A stretch of DNA of 64,000 nt from Pontederia crassipes. Its lineage: Eukaryota; Streptophyta; Magnoliopsida; Commelinales; Pontederiaceae. The translations under genes were made by a program, and so were the position numbers. Where the stretch lies: positions 5,851,501-5,915,500 of the forward strand of contig JAUKPH010000017.1 in NCBI GenBank assembly GCA_030549335.1, given 5' to 3'. The notes under the pieces are model-generated. The model did no database searches, was not told the origin of the DNA, and worked only from the letters and a program-made list of their open reading frames with translations. Shown here piece after piece: positions 11,593-23,719 of the stretch (position 1 is its first letter; each line of letters opens with the position of its first letter).

Positions 11593-13960
11593 TGGATCGA
11601 TGTAAAGATATCACTTGACAATGCACTACCAATATTTTGTATAAAGACCTTTATATTTATCAAATACTATTAGAATTTTTTTTTCAATTTCATAATTTTA
11701 ATTATATCATGCTTTTATGTATCAGTTTTTAAATATTGCAATTATTTTTTTGTATGTAGTCATTTTACATTATTTAATTATATAACTATCATCATAAATC
11801 TAATTATAACTATCAATAGTATTGTGTCTTTATTCTTAATGGAATATAATTATAATATCCTTTATCACATCATATCTTTGTTAATAATTGAATAACCTAC
11901 TTTCATAGGTTATTATGTTAATACACAATTGGGATGTCATTGGCATCTAAAATCTTCTTCTTGAAATATTATTGTATGAACTTATCTTATTTAAAAATTT
12001 TAAGCACATCATATATTTTATTATTGTTAAAACATGTATTTTGAAATTATTTTTTATATTTAAGTTAATACACATTATCTAACTATGTGACTACCATAAC
12101 TAAGCAACAAATAAAATATTGTTTTTAAAATATCATATTTTGATTATTAATTCAAAATAGCATTGTTTAAAATTATATCATATTTATTATTATATTACTA
12201 CATTTAAACTATCAAATAGTCTTGCATATTAATGTTGCAAAATTGATGATGCTAACTACGCGCCATTTGACTTGCACAATCATATTTGTCCCATGCTTAG
12301 CACAATCATATTCACATCTATAGGTTATTCTATAGAGATATCGAGGTGGCATCAAACCCGTGGACACATAAGGCGCAACATCATTAAGATGCCGGTTTAG
12401 GGAAAATGTTGAATTGGGTCTTAGTCTATTTTAATATGTCAAACAAGATGATTATTCTTCAAAAAGATAAAGGGCAAACTTTTTATTAAAAGTTTTAATT
12501 CGGTGAATAGTACATTTTGCAGGAATAAATTATTGCACTAAAAAATGTCGAATAACATTTATTCTCACCTAATTTCAAAGTTATTAGTTTAACAAAATAA
12601 GTACTGCTATCCCATAAATAGTTATTGACTAGCCAAACACTAAGGTTCCTCTAATGTAAATTCTTTTTTATACTAACGCATAATCTTATTTGAGTTGAAG
12701 TATGTTTAAAGAAACAAATAACTACATGCTATTTTACTAGCAATAGCAATGATAGCATCCTTAAAGTGTCACATGGTGATTGATAGAGTTGTAGCCTCTA
12801 GCACTAATGCCCAATTGATCATGTCATTCAAATCCATGTGAAGGAAAGCAAACCGAGTTTTGAATATATGAGTTGGTGTACAACGTCCATCGTGCTCATT
12901 CTTGTTATTCTCATTATCTTACATGGTGTAGCTAAGAAACCATGTTCTTCTAAATATATTGGCACGAGTGTTATAACATGATCCTTTTGGGGAAATCAAG
13001 TCACATAGGAAACAATTGGAGTTTGGTTAGAATATATGTTAGATTAATTTTATATTTTATATATTTGGAATGTCAATTGATTAGGATTCTATTTACCTAG
13101 ACTCAATTTCTCATACTTTATGTATGACTTGGATTTTCTTTTGTTGGCCATGAACTTTGGCATGTAACATCATATTAATAGAAGTTGTATTTATTATAAG
13201 TTTTAAAAAACTTAGTATCTAAAAAAATATTCACATTGTGCTTCTATTGTTATTATACATAGTATTTGATTGCTGAACCTTATCTTTAATCGTAATTAAG
13301 CAATGTTTCTAATGTTCTCCTATTGTTACTGGAGCTAGGATAGTGGGACAATGGGGCTGTGTCATAAGATCAACAAAAATTAGGATTGCGTGAAGTATTC
13401 TTGTCTAATTTATTTGCAAGTGCAAGGAGAGTACGTACCTAATATTGAACCATAACATTGAATTTCACTGCTAGGTGATAAATATAATATGACATAATTG
13501 AACATAAGAAATTATTCAATTTAAGAATTATATAAATTTTGTTATAATTTAATAAGTAAAACATTTATATTTCAATCAAATAAAATAAAATCACACAAAT
13601 AATATTCAATATTAATAATTAAAATTTTTATTTACAATAAATTTTAGATAGTGCATGCGTGATGCAAAAATTTTAAATATGTAATTAATTAAACACGAAC
13701 ATAAAAATAAATATAATTTAATGATGATAAAATAAAAAGGAGAAAATAATAAAATAAGTTGAGAAACAAATAATGCATTTGAATAAGGATAAAATAAATA
13801 AAAATATAAATATCTAACCTAATCACTAGTAGAAATAGCTTTTCAATATTCTTATTCAAAACGTTAAACTTTATTTGTTTATATTATTTATCAAACAAAA
13901 ATAATAATATGTGAATCACTAAACGCTACTCCATATGTTCTTTGTGACATTGTCAAATAT
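11593..13960. other. AT-rich intergenic DNA, nothing recognised
   Basis: No coding region, RNA gene or well-bounded element was found on either strand. Short frames here begin without a plausible start context and show no family motif. Confidence 0.5.
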
Positions 13961-13972
13961 AGACTAAAGGTA

Positions 13973-14268
13973 AATGTTCTCTTCAACTTATGCTTCCAAC
14001 TTGACCAACACAAATGCTTTAAAGTATGTAAAATAATATTCAAACAACCACTATATAATTTTTTATTTTTATTAAAAAATCTTACCAAAAATTATTTTAA
14101 ATTGTTGAGAGAATCTAGATGATGTTTGACTAATGTTCTCTTCAATTTGTACTCCCAACTCGGCCAACATAAATGATTTAAAGTATCTAAAATGATATTC
14201 AAACAACCAATATCTAATTTTATTATTTTTAAAACTATCTTATTAAAAATTACTTGAAAACAACTTAT
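13973..14268. repeat. Two-copy direct duplication, offset about 159 bp
   Basis: Copy 1 (about 13973-14105) and copy 2 (about 14132-14268) share the ordered words aatgttctcttcaa, cccaact, ccaacat-aaatg, tttaaagtat and atattcaaacaacca, with moderate divergence. No coding potential is evident. Confidence 0.75.
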
Positions 14269-14316
14269 AAGTTGAATAATAAATAGAAGGATCTAGCGCG
14301 AAGGATGTAGCGTGTG

Positions 14317-14317
14317 C

Positions 14318-14348
<31 letters not shown>

Positions 14349-14352
14349 TGTA
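14317..14352. repeat. (GTAT)n microsatellite
   Basis: Eight to nine copies of tatg/gtat end in gtacgtacgc. Confidence 0.9.
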
Positions 14353-16340
14353 CGTACGCATATCATCTATTTTAATTATAACATTAACCTTGGTCAAATT
14401 TTAAGGACATTCAAGTCCTTTATTTATAAAAAAATATCAATTATTTTATTATCAAGCAATATATAAAATTATTATTATTAGTAGTAAACTTATTTAAATA
14501 TCTAACTATGTATTATAATTCTGATAGATGAATAAGTATAACAACAAAATAGGCAAACAATAAAGAAGATGAATATAGAACATTTAATGTTTTGATTAGT
14601 GTGAACAAAGTAGATATCCATGCACAAAGAAGTTGGTTGTAAAAAAAATAATATGAGCAAAAGAATGCCCATTGTAATAAAATATAACCCTCATATATAA
14701 AGATCCATATTGTGAAAATCTTCGGCCCCGCACCTCCTACGAAAATTAGAGATAGATTGTGGACTTGAGTCTTTAGTTCGTTGTTGTCGCATATTCTCAT
14801 TTTTAAATAATTTTTTAAACAAGGTAAAATAATTTTTAAGGTACATCAACATAGTTTATAAGTATTTTTTTATTTTCCATCAAGTAAACCAAATGAACCA
14901 TACAACACAATTAATCCTATTAGATGTACATAACAATTGACTTCCGTTGATTATTTAATTTAATATTGTTGTCGTCGTTGCGATGGTTGCCGCATTATAT
15001 TTTCGTTGTCGAAGTCATAAAACACACATCCCCTCTTATCCGTTGAATGAAGAAAGAATTAGTTCAATTAATTAATTACATTAATTAATGAATTATTTTT
15101 TTTAAAAAAATATATGAAGTTTACCATTCTGCATTTACTTTGCAAAGTGAATAAATAAGAATTGAAAAAAGCTTATGGACCACAAAAGTGAATGTTGTTG
15201 TCTCAAGAGCACATTTCAAAGCATGACATCAAACTTGAGCCATCAAATAAAATTAGGTTATTAGGTGTACATATATATTTAAGAAATACATTTTTATTGT
15301 TAAATAGAAAGCTCCAAACAGATTATGCCATTCAAAACATCAATTTTATTATAGTACTTTTTCTACTATGCATGAGTCTCTGACCATTTTGATTTATATC
15401 ATATCACCACTTTTTCTAATGAAAATTTGTCCAACTCTTGTGCCATTTTAAAAAAAACTTAAGTCATAAAAGGTTCATTATCTTAATAATGATAATAATA
15501 AATAATAATTTCACAAAAATGAGCGTTCAAGTTTCTGTGATATATACCCTAAAAACAATAATTTTATTGCGTTAAGAGAATCAATTTTTTGTTAGTTAAG
15601 TTTATACATTTATGTTTGTCATCTTGGATCTGCATTTAATTATAACAATAAATATTTTGTGGACCTATTTTTTGACAATGGAACAAATTGACTCCGCCAA
15701 ATAGTCCGCGCTGGTTCAACCAGACCTAGCTAAGTTTTTTTCATTTTCTTGTTGATGTGATAATATTTTAATATTTTTTCTTTTTTTATTTTCTCTCTAT
15801 TACAATTTTTACAAAATAATTTATTTATTAAAGATAATATATTTATTATAAAAGGGATTAATAAAATATTATTTATTAATTTATTATTTCATTATAAATT
15901 TTAATATTTCATTAAATATAATTTACTGGGAATTTACTTTTATATTTAAAATAATATTTTTTGAAATTTTTAATAAAAAATATTTTTTTACTTTATTTTT
16001 ATTAATTAAAAAATATATTTTATATTTATAATACTTATTTTTTATTCAAACATCCCCTAAAAATAATTTATTATATATAATTTTTCTTATCATATTAACT
16101 TTTTGATTTCTCACGATTATGTTTCACTTAATCTAATGACGGAGGCAGAAAATATAAGTAGGTGCACATTATAGTATATATTTGAATAATAAAAAATAAC
16201 ATTAAATATGATAGAATAAATATTATTTAATGTAATAATTGAAATTATTTGATTTTTTTTCAAAATATACTGAATTTTCCTATAAAAAGAATTGAAATTT
16301 TAAATATAAGTTCAATATGTATTATTATAATCATGCCTTT
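14353..16340. other. AT-rich intergenic DNA, nothing recognised
   Basis: No gene, RNA or bounded element is supported. The frames at 14513-14800 and 15192-15383 have no recognisable motif and lie in DNA of uniform AT content. Confidence 0.5.
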
Positions 16341-16345
16341 GTTGC

Positions 16346-17050
16346 ATAAATTACACAAAATACCATACAACTTTAAGCACTTTTTCAACGTTATCCTCAA
16401 ACTTCATTTTGTAACAAAGCTATTATCTATCTTTTAACTTCTTTCACCAATTACCCTTTTGACCTGTGATTGATGGTTTCCCATCGTGTTGTCGACGTAG
16501 GTCCACACAACGATTTTCTCGCTCCTCCACACTTGGGCCCGTTTGGCTTAGCTGATATAAAATAACTGATAAGTTGAAGTGCTGATAAATATTTTATTGG
16601 CTGAAACTTATTTTTAAAAATAATCAGTTATACGTTTAGATAAAACTACTTATATTAATAACAACTAGTTAGTTGTGAAATAATTAACTGACTTATTTTT
16701 TAGAAAGAAAATAAGCATTCCTTTCCCGCTTATTTTTTTACTTATAAATAGATTTAATATCTCCTTATCAGTAAAATTTTTAAGTTATCAAATGTTAAGA
16801 TTTTTTTAAACTAACTTATAAGTGATTTATAAGCTTAGCCAAACAGTCCCAAACACACATGTCCGACGTGGCATCATTAAAAAAATAAAAAATGAAGTGT
16901 GTCGTCTTGAAACCTCTGCAACATCATACCGCTCCCTCGCTGATGTGCCGACCTCGTCAGCGCGACAGAGGAAGCAAGAGGCAGGTTCTGGCCTCATCAG
17001 CCTCCTCTCCGGCAAACTCAGCGCGTGCAGGAAAAAGGGAAGGGGCATCC
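16346..17050. mobile_element. Remnant of an element of the same type as 10818-11583, interrupted by a hAT-like MITE
   Basis: The left part, 16346-16510, follows the same word order as the end of the element at 10818: aaattacac, caacttta, aaacttcattttgtaac, gacctgtga and then a GC-richer segment with gacgtagg. A GC-rich stretch resumes at 16860-17045 after the inserted MITE. I could not find a matching right end, so the element is truncated or strongly diverged. Confidence 0.45.
16535..16850. mobile_element. hAT-like MITE, 316 bp
   Basis: The left end gggcccgtttggcttagct matches the reverse complement of the right end, gggactgtttggctaagct. The body is AT-rich with many taact-gataagt words and no coding capacity. 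The ends resemble common plant hAT MITEs. An 8-bp target duplication is not clearly visible. Confidence 0.7.
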
Positions 17051-18200
17051 TCTACGATGTATTTTTTCTCATAAAATATTATCAACATTTATTAGATAAA
17101 ATAATTATCTATTAAAAATATATATTACTATAAGTGGTACATAAAACATTAGATTAGTATGAATAAGAAATATTATTGAAGTAAACACATTGAAACCAAT
17201 ACATAAAAATATTGGAATTTTAAAATATAAATTCAATATATATTATAATTTAATTATTATAATCGTGTCATTTTCACACTTATTTGAATATATTATGGTA
17301 AATAAAACAAAATATATTGAAATATGATCAAGATAGAATAAAATAAAAAATATTGAAATTGAATGTGCTATAGAAAATACGGATGAAATAAGAATATGAA
17401 CATGATGAAATAAAAATGCTACAAATTGAGTGGTAATGGAATGGAACAAGGCAAATTGTTTGATACACAAATATTTGTTTACGAGAATTTGAAAGGAATT
17501 AAAATTCCATTTCCATAGTCCACCTTTCAACAAGTCGGACTACCCCACTAATTTCGGTCAATCAAGTTTTGACTAGACATCGCATGCGTTGGACAAAGTT
17601 CATTAATTTAACGAATTATTATTGAATCACCTAATAAACTCTCTAATTTGTCCAGACCCATTAAGATCTAATAGGTTTTAATGAACAGAACAAGCCAATT
17701 AATTTTTTTAAAATAATTTATTTTAAATTTGACATTTCTTTTTTTTAAAAAAATATATTCTTTTTTTGATGCATTAATATAATAATATAATAAATAAGCT
17801 ATCATTATTTTCCTTCGGTCTTCTCATAATTTTTTAAATATTTTTTAGTCATTTGTTTATTTTATTTTTCATTAATAATAGAGCAATCAAATTAATAATA
17901 AATAAACTACTTATATTCTATTATTAGATAAATATTATTATATAAACATACTAACGATTATTATTAAGCACTAAATAAGTAGTAATTAATTATGTTTAAA
18001 TATTTAATATTATTAACAAATTAATAATCATTTATTAATCTATCGGAACATCGGACAAACGACTACAATATAATGTCCCCATAACTTACTGTACATATTC
18101 GAACCTCGGACATGGACGAAACTATCCGTTATCAGAGTCTGACAACTAAAATGGAAGTGTCTAGTATAATAAATACAACTAAGTCCACCTTTGAGTACTT
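17051..18200. other. AT-rich intergenic DNA upstream of the receptor gene
   Basis: I see no gene. The only notable point is rising complexity towards 18100, probably distal promoter of the receptor gene. Confidence 0.4.
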
Positions 18201-18221
18201 GACCCATTCTTGCTTTGATAT

Positions 18222-18292
18222 ATAATTTTCTTTCTAAAAATATAAAATTTCTTTCTAAAAATATAAATATTCTTTCTAAAAATATAAAATAT
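18222..18292. repeat. Three-copy minisatellite, about 26 bp
   Basis: The words tttctttctaaaaatataaa recur three times with short spacers, ahead of the GC-rich presumed leader of the receptor gene. Confidence 0.85.
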
Positions 18293-18399
18293 GAGAAGAC
18301 AAAAATTTGCATATTTAAACATCGTACACGTTTTGAAAGCAAAACAGGAGACAGAAAAAAAAAATGGGAACATGATACGAAAAATATCTTCTGCCGCTT

Positions 18400-19430
18400 T
18401 TGCCAACTCCCAAGAACCTTTTTTTTTGTCGCTACTCGCTCGTTTCCTCGTCCGCCTCCCGCTGCTGCTGTTGCTGGAGAGGCCTTCGGCCACTGCTCCC
18501 ACGCTTGCTGCAATGCCGTGAGGAGGACGCAGCGATGGAGTAATGACTTGGAAGTGGTCGCCGCTGACGTCGGTAGCTGACAATTTCGTTGCCGCTCCGG
18601 TACACTGGCGGTGAACTGCTCCTGGGATTCCTTGGTTTGGCGTTTAGGAGGCTATCGGACGCTTTTTGTCTCGTTCGGCGCGGCGTCGAGTTCGTCCCGT
18701 CTTATTTGATCCAGTTGTGGAGGAAAAAAGAAATAACATCACATCTCGAGCTGTGGTTCGGTACTTGGAGATTACGATTTGCGGCAAAAGGTCTGTCCTC
18801 TGGCGCTGATTTGATCCAAGATGTTCTTTTTTTTTTATTAGTTCGCTTTGGTATTGCTACAGTGCTATTCTTTTTGGTTTTGTATTTCCAGTTCATCTAT
18901 GACTGTTGCTTTTTGGTTGTGGAGGTAGAGGGGGAGAAGAAACAAAGGATGCATTAGGAGACATCTGATAAAATTAGTTCGGATGTATTTGAGAAAAAGT
19001 TGATGAAAAGAATGGTTTCTTTATCATTCATTCGAGGACCATGGGACTAAACCTTTTTGGGTCTGGTAGCTAGGGGTTTAGCTCTCGCTGGTGGCGAAAA
19101 AATATTAGATTTTGGAGCTACGAAGTTAATTCATGAAGGGAAGTGGAAAGGGATTAATGAGTAGGAAATGATGGTACCGGGGTTCTTTCATCTTTTTCAC
19201 TCCTTTCGCATGCAAATAGTGGCTTGCTTTTAAGATATCATGGACAATTGTGGTGATGTATAAGCTTTGTTTTTAGTTTTGTTACACAATATTTTTTTGT
19301 CTGCCAATAATTTCCTCTTGTTTGATATTTGATGGAGTAATATAGCTTTTTGAAGTTTGTATTACTGTGGGCAGATACATCTTCAGCTGTTCCTTCCTCC
19401 TAGTTAATTTGTTGAAAGCGCTTGGCTGAA
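18400..19430 (+). promoter_or_regulatory. Presumed promoter, leader exon and leader intron of the ethylene receptor gene
   Basis: GC content rises sharply at 18430-18800 (gctgctgctgttgctgg and similar), as in plant first exons. No long frame with an ATG start continues into the receptor. Just upstream of the receptor ATG there is a good acceptor, ttactgtgggcag at about 19364-19376, so a non-coding first exon plus leader intron is likely. The donor cannot be fixed by eye. Confidence 0.4.
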
Positions 19431-22232
19431 ATGTTAATAATATTGTGCCACTGCCTGTTGATTCTGTCTCATTCCATCTTCATCTCGGCCTCTGAGGTCG
19501 AGTTTCCGGTCTGCAATTGCGACGGAGACCACTTTTGGAGTGTGAATGACATTTTCAGAAGCCAGAAAGTGAGCGACTTCTTGATTGCGGCAGCCTATTT
19601 CTCCATCCCCCTGGAGCTTATATATTTTGTGACATGTTCCACCCTCTTTCCCTTTAAAAGGGTTGTCCTCCAGTTTGTCTTGTCCCTAACTCTCTGTGGA
19701 TTAGCTCACTTGCTTGATGTATTCACCTATGAGCCGCCTTCCTTTCCTCTGATGCTAGCTCTTACGGCTACAAAAGTCCTTACAGCTCTAACGTCATCCT
19801 TAACTGCTGTAACCCTATTGACCTTGATCCCTCAGCTCCTCAGGGTGAAGTTGAGAGAGGATTTGCTGAGGATCAAAGCTCGTGAGTTGGATCATGAAGT
19901 AGGTTTGATGAGAAGGAAGGAAGAAGCTAGCTGGCATGTGCGTATGCTAACTCAAGAGATACGAAAATCACTTGATAAGCATACAATTTTGTATACAACC
20001 TTGGTTGAGCTTTCCAAGACACTGGAGCTGCAAAACTGTGCTGTGTGGATGCCGAACGAGGATAAGTCAGAGATGATCCTCACTCATGAGTTGAATAGGA
20101 GTATCTCCTCTGGCAGTAATCTTTTGATTCCTATGGGTGATCCAGAAGTCTTCGAGATTAGGGGAACAAATGGTGTGAAAATACTAAAACCAGAATCTGC
20201 TCTTGGTTGTGCAAGTAGTGGGGTACTTAATGAGTCAGGAGCTGTTGCTGCAGTTCGCATGCCTATTCTGAAGATTTCTGATTTCAAAGGTGGGACACCT
20301 CAAGTTATCAAAACATGCTATGCTATATTAGTATTGGTTCTTCCAAAAGATGACAAGAGGATTTGGAGACAACATGAACTAGAGATTATTGAAGTGGTCG
20401 CTGATCAGGTTGCTGTTGCACTCTCACATGCTGCTGTCCTCGAGGAGTCAGATTTTATGAGAGACAAATTGGTAGAGCAGAATAAGGTATTGCTACAGGC
20501 TAAGCAGGACATTATGGTGGCCAGTGAAGCAAGGAACTCATTTCAAAATTTCATAAACCAAGGAATGAAGAGGCCTATTCAATCAATTCTTGGCGTTTCG
20601 TCTATGATGCAACATGAGAATTTGACTTCTGAACAGAAACTTGCCATTGATGCTATGGAAAAAACAAGTAATGCCATTTCAACTTTGATTAATGATATGG
20701 TGGAGATATCCTCTACCAAAGGGGGACATTTTGCATTGGAAATTAGGCCCTTCCAGCTGCATCAATTGATCAAGGAGGTTGCTAGCATCACTAGGTGTCT
20801 TTGTGATTTTATGGGGTTTGGTTTTAGTTTCCAGGTTGAGAACATGGTACCTGATCGAGTTTTTGGCGATGAAAGGCGGATTCTTCACATAACTTTGCAT
20901 ATAGTTGGCAGTTTGTTAAGTGAACTTAATTATGGATATGTAACATTACGCTTGTGGAGCGAGGATGAAGTGGAGGACTGGCAAAAGCAGAAGCTAGCTC
21001 CTTGGAGGCCTAACTTTTCGAGCAGGTATAGCTGTGTGAGGTTTGAGATCACAATTAACAGGTCATTGAGTTCTAATTCTAGATCATCAATTCCGTTTGA
21101 GAAGAGGTGCAGTAGCAAAGGCCTTGATATGACCCTCAGCTTCAACATGTGTAAAAGACTTGTACAGGTACCTATAATTACATATCTTCATCCGGTCTAA
21201 TACAATTTATCATATATGGCCTGGTGATCAATAGAAGTCTAAGAAACATGGCGTTTTAATGCACTGTATCAATTTACTTATTGATCCATTTTTTTTTATA
21301 ATAGTTATTTTCTGGATTTGACAAATTGGTTCGTTCTCTATGATGCTTTTGTTAAGTAAAGTTCTCTCTATGCTTTCATGAAAACGTTATCCAGTGTCTA
21401 ACTGCAAAATGGAAGGAGATATGCTCCCATTGGTTTCTTAAATTGCACAGTGGAATATTTTTTATAGCACATGCACTCATTTGATCCTACAAGGCTGAAT
21501 AGGTGAATATCAAGTTTATAAAACGTTGTAGCAAATTGCTTACGACTGCTCGAGTGTATGAAGTCTTACATTTGAGTGACCAACATAACATGCACTTCAT
21601 CGGGGAAATTATTCTGAATGTCATATTTAGAAAGTGAACTCCGCCTATATTTTATAGCCGGTCCCAAGCCCGGATAAAGGAGGAGGGTTGTGTTAGGCCC
21701 CGACAGCCAACATAAAATCATGTCGAATCTTATGAACATGGATCAACGAATTGGCGTCGTATGATCCATGTAGCCGACCCCACCTAGTGGGATAAGGCTT
21801 TGTTGTTGTTGTTGTTGTCATATTTAGAAAGTGACATCTATGCAAGGGAATTGTTTATTTTACGAGATTCAACCTCTTGTATCTAGTTGGTAATTCTGCA
21901 ATAGCTAGCTGGTTTCTTGCATTTTATGCCTCTGCTGTCCAGTAGCTTATTATCAATGCACAGCTAGTGTTAGCACAAGCATTCCTCGGCAAGTTGATGT
22001 ACAGTGCTTCCAATCTAGGATTGTGAAAAAATTCGTGTTTGTTAATCCATCACATGTGGACAATCTAATAAGCTTATGATGTAATTTGCAGCTGATGCAG
22101 GGCAATATCTTAGTGGTTCCAGATTCAAAAGGCGTTCCAAAAAGCATGACACTGGTTCTCCGTTTACAACTTCAACCTCCTTGTGGCTCCCAGAATTATA
22201 GGAGGGGGCCCTCTGGCTCCCCATCTTTCTAA
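19431..22232 (+). CDS. ETR2-like: Ethylene receptor, subfamily II (ETR2/EIN4 type), without a receiver domain
   Basis: Exon 1 is 19431-21167 and exon 2 is 22092-22232; together they encode 625 residues. The start is the ATG at 19431. A hydrophobic leader (residues 1-20) precedes the paired cysteines C28 and C30 (VCNCDG). Three membrane helices follow (about 47-130), with LCGLAHL carrying C89 and H93, the copper/ethylene ligands of this family. Next come a coiled linker with HVRMLTQEIRKSLD, a GAF domain (about 155-325) and a degenerate histidine-kinase domain. The position of the phospho-accepting His is Gln (NQGMKRP), as expected for subfamily II, which mostly lacks His-kinase activity. The donor after CKRLVQ and the acceptor before LMQGN match the conserved intron position as I recall it. 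The frame ends GSPSF-stop, where ETR2/EIN4 proteins continue into a receiver domain. The protein should sit in the ER membrane and repress ethylene responses through CTR1-type kinases. Confidence 0.9.
21168..22091 (+). other. Intron of the ethylene receptor gene
   Basis: It is bounded by CAG/GTACCT and TTTGCAG/CTG, phase 0, 924 bp, and contains a SINE. If the intron were retained, translation would stop within eleven codons (VPIITYLHPV then stop). Confidence 0.85.
21619..21834 (+). mobile_element. Au-like SINE with 19-bp target duplications
   Basis: Body 21638-21815. The 3' part reads gtagccgaccccacctagtg, then ggataaggctttg, then a (TTG)n tail, which is the Au SINE 3' end as I know it. It is flanked by the perfect 19-bp direct repeat tgtcatatttagaaagtga at 21619-21637 and 21816-21834. 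At about 178 bp, and lacking obvious A and B boxes, it looks truncated at the 5' end. The perfect duplications indicate recent insertion into the receptor intron. Confidence 0.9.
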
Positions 22233-22558
22233 TACAAAAGAGGCCTGCAAATTTAGCTGCACACGATAGCATCATTTATGGAGGGGTTATGCATGCTTCT
22301 GGGACAGCTAGTTGCATATCTCTTGGGGGAATTGAGAGGTTTGGTTTTTGTGTGTATCTCTTGGGTCCTTGTGATTTTGACAGGCTTCCCGAGATGTGTT
22401 CTCAAAAGTCAAGAAATGGTTGCTGGCTTTGGATCATTGCCATGGGCACCAAGTGCTGGGAGGATAAGTGAGAGAAGTCTGATTGTAACAATTGCAAGCT
22501 ATAAGAGAGCTAATTTTTCATGTTTACAACAAGTTGTTCAAACTTCAAATGGTTAGCC
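22233..22558 (+). pseudogene. Decayed receiver-domain sequence downstream of the receptor stop
   Basis: In the frame shifted by -1 relative to exon 2, a reading frame runs without a stop from about 22226 to 22469. It contains pieces that look like a response-regulator receiver of the ETR2 class: LAAHDSI in the place of the acidic LADDDS block, ISLGGIE in the place of VSSGIE, LPEM in the place of MPEM, and SRNGCWLWIIA followed by CWEDK in the place of SRNWPLIIAL and VWEK. Further matches towards the C-terminus (LQQVVQTSNG-stop) are in another frame. Several pieces are missing, so this would not fold. The alignment was made by eye from memory of the family. Confidence 0.45.
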
Positions 22559-22942
22559 ACTTAGAGAAACTTCATCTCGAGCCTCCATTTTGGCCGATGC
22601 TCAGATGCTAGTCGCATTAGATCTTTGGCGATGCCGTTGGGAATTCTACACACACTTGTAAAGAGACTTTACATGCTCATTTTCAATCTCGGTTAAGTAA
22701 TTTTGTGAACATTTTTAGAACTTTTACTTGATTCAGGACCGGATATTGAATTATTGTGTCGAGTTGAAAGTAGTGCAATGAAGCTAAGCTTAGATTGCGG
22801 AATGTACCTTTGCCTCCTGTGACTTCTGCAGCAAACCGGAGTAACATTCATACACAGCTGCCAGAAACAAGGGGAATCTGAGTTTCTCTCAAGAGATTTG
22901 ACATTACAAAAATCAAATCTTTCCTTATTTCTGACAAGTATA
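22559..22942 (+). other. Presumed 3' untranslated and downstream sequence of the receptor gene
   Basis: No coding region is seen. Composition stays closer to gene-like than the AT-rich DNA beyond the hAT element. Confidence 0.35.
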
Positions 22943-23719
22943 CTTTAAAGCAAGGTTGTAAGACCCGGACCGGACGTCGACCCGGATAGATCTCCGGGTC
23001 AGGTTAGATCGGTCGAATCGGTTAACTCGGACGGTCGAACCGAATATTAATAAAATAATATAAAAAGATAAACTATAATACTTATATATTCTTATCAATA
23101 ATTAATATATTTCTATATCAAAGTACATATGATTAAATCATTTTAATTAAAGTTAAGAAATCAAATGTGACATATTTAACTATTGATATGAGTTTTATGT
23201 GATTTTAATGTATTCAATTATAATTTACAAATTCATATTTCTCAAATTCAACTATTAATATTTACTTAAACTAGAAAGATTATTGTAGTTTCTATTTTTT
23301 AATTTAATTAGGTAACTAATTTTTTCATATTTAATATTTGACATTTAAAAATATTATAAATTTTCTTATTAAAAAAATAATTTGATAAATGAGTGATGAT
23401 AACTATTGTATAATATAAAATAACTTAGTATTCAAATGAATAAACATAGCATAGTGGAATGTACACATTCTCTTGTTTAAGAGGTCATGGGTTCAAAACT
23501 TAGTGGGCTCACATTTTTCCAATTTTTTCTAATATTTGAACCGGTCGGTTGCCCTAAAACCGGCGGTTCAGCGGTTTTATCCGGTTTTAGTCCGATTTTG
23601 ACCGGTTCAAAACGGTTCAAATGCTAGTCCGGTTTTAGGATCGAACCAAATCCGTCTCAAGTGGCGGTCGACGGTTGGACCGGCCGGTCCGGTCCGGTCC
23701 AAGCAACCATGCTTTAAAG
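22943..23719. mobile_element. hAT-like non-autonomous element, 8-bp target duplications
   Basis: Body 22951-23711 (761 bp). The ends are caaggttg and caaccatg (its reverse complement is catggttg), flanked by the direct 8-bp repeat ctttaaag at 22943-22950 and 23712-23719. Both subterminal regions are packed with CCGG/CGGTT words (ccggtccggtccggtcc, aaaaccggcggttcagcgg), while the centre is AT-rich. There is no transposase. The related element at 62762-63338 has the same design. Confidence 0.8.
23447..23500 (+). other. tRNA-like promoter boxes inside the hAT-like element
   Basis: tagcatagtgg (23447-23457) resembles a tRNA A box, and ggttcaaaact (23490-23500) resembles a B box (consensus ggttcganncc, one central mismatch). 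The spacing is about 43 bases. No full cloverleaf can be drawn, so this is a tRNA- or SINE-derived module at most. Confidence 0.35.

Noticed and set aside
18040-18583. Minus-strand frames upstream of the receptor
   Set aside because: No family motif, and they overlap the presumed GC-rich leader of the receptor gene on the plus strand.
18589-18957. Plus-strand frame of 122 codons before the receptor
   Set aside because: It begins with a non-ATG codon and has no recognisable domain; more likely leader sequence.
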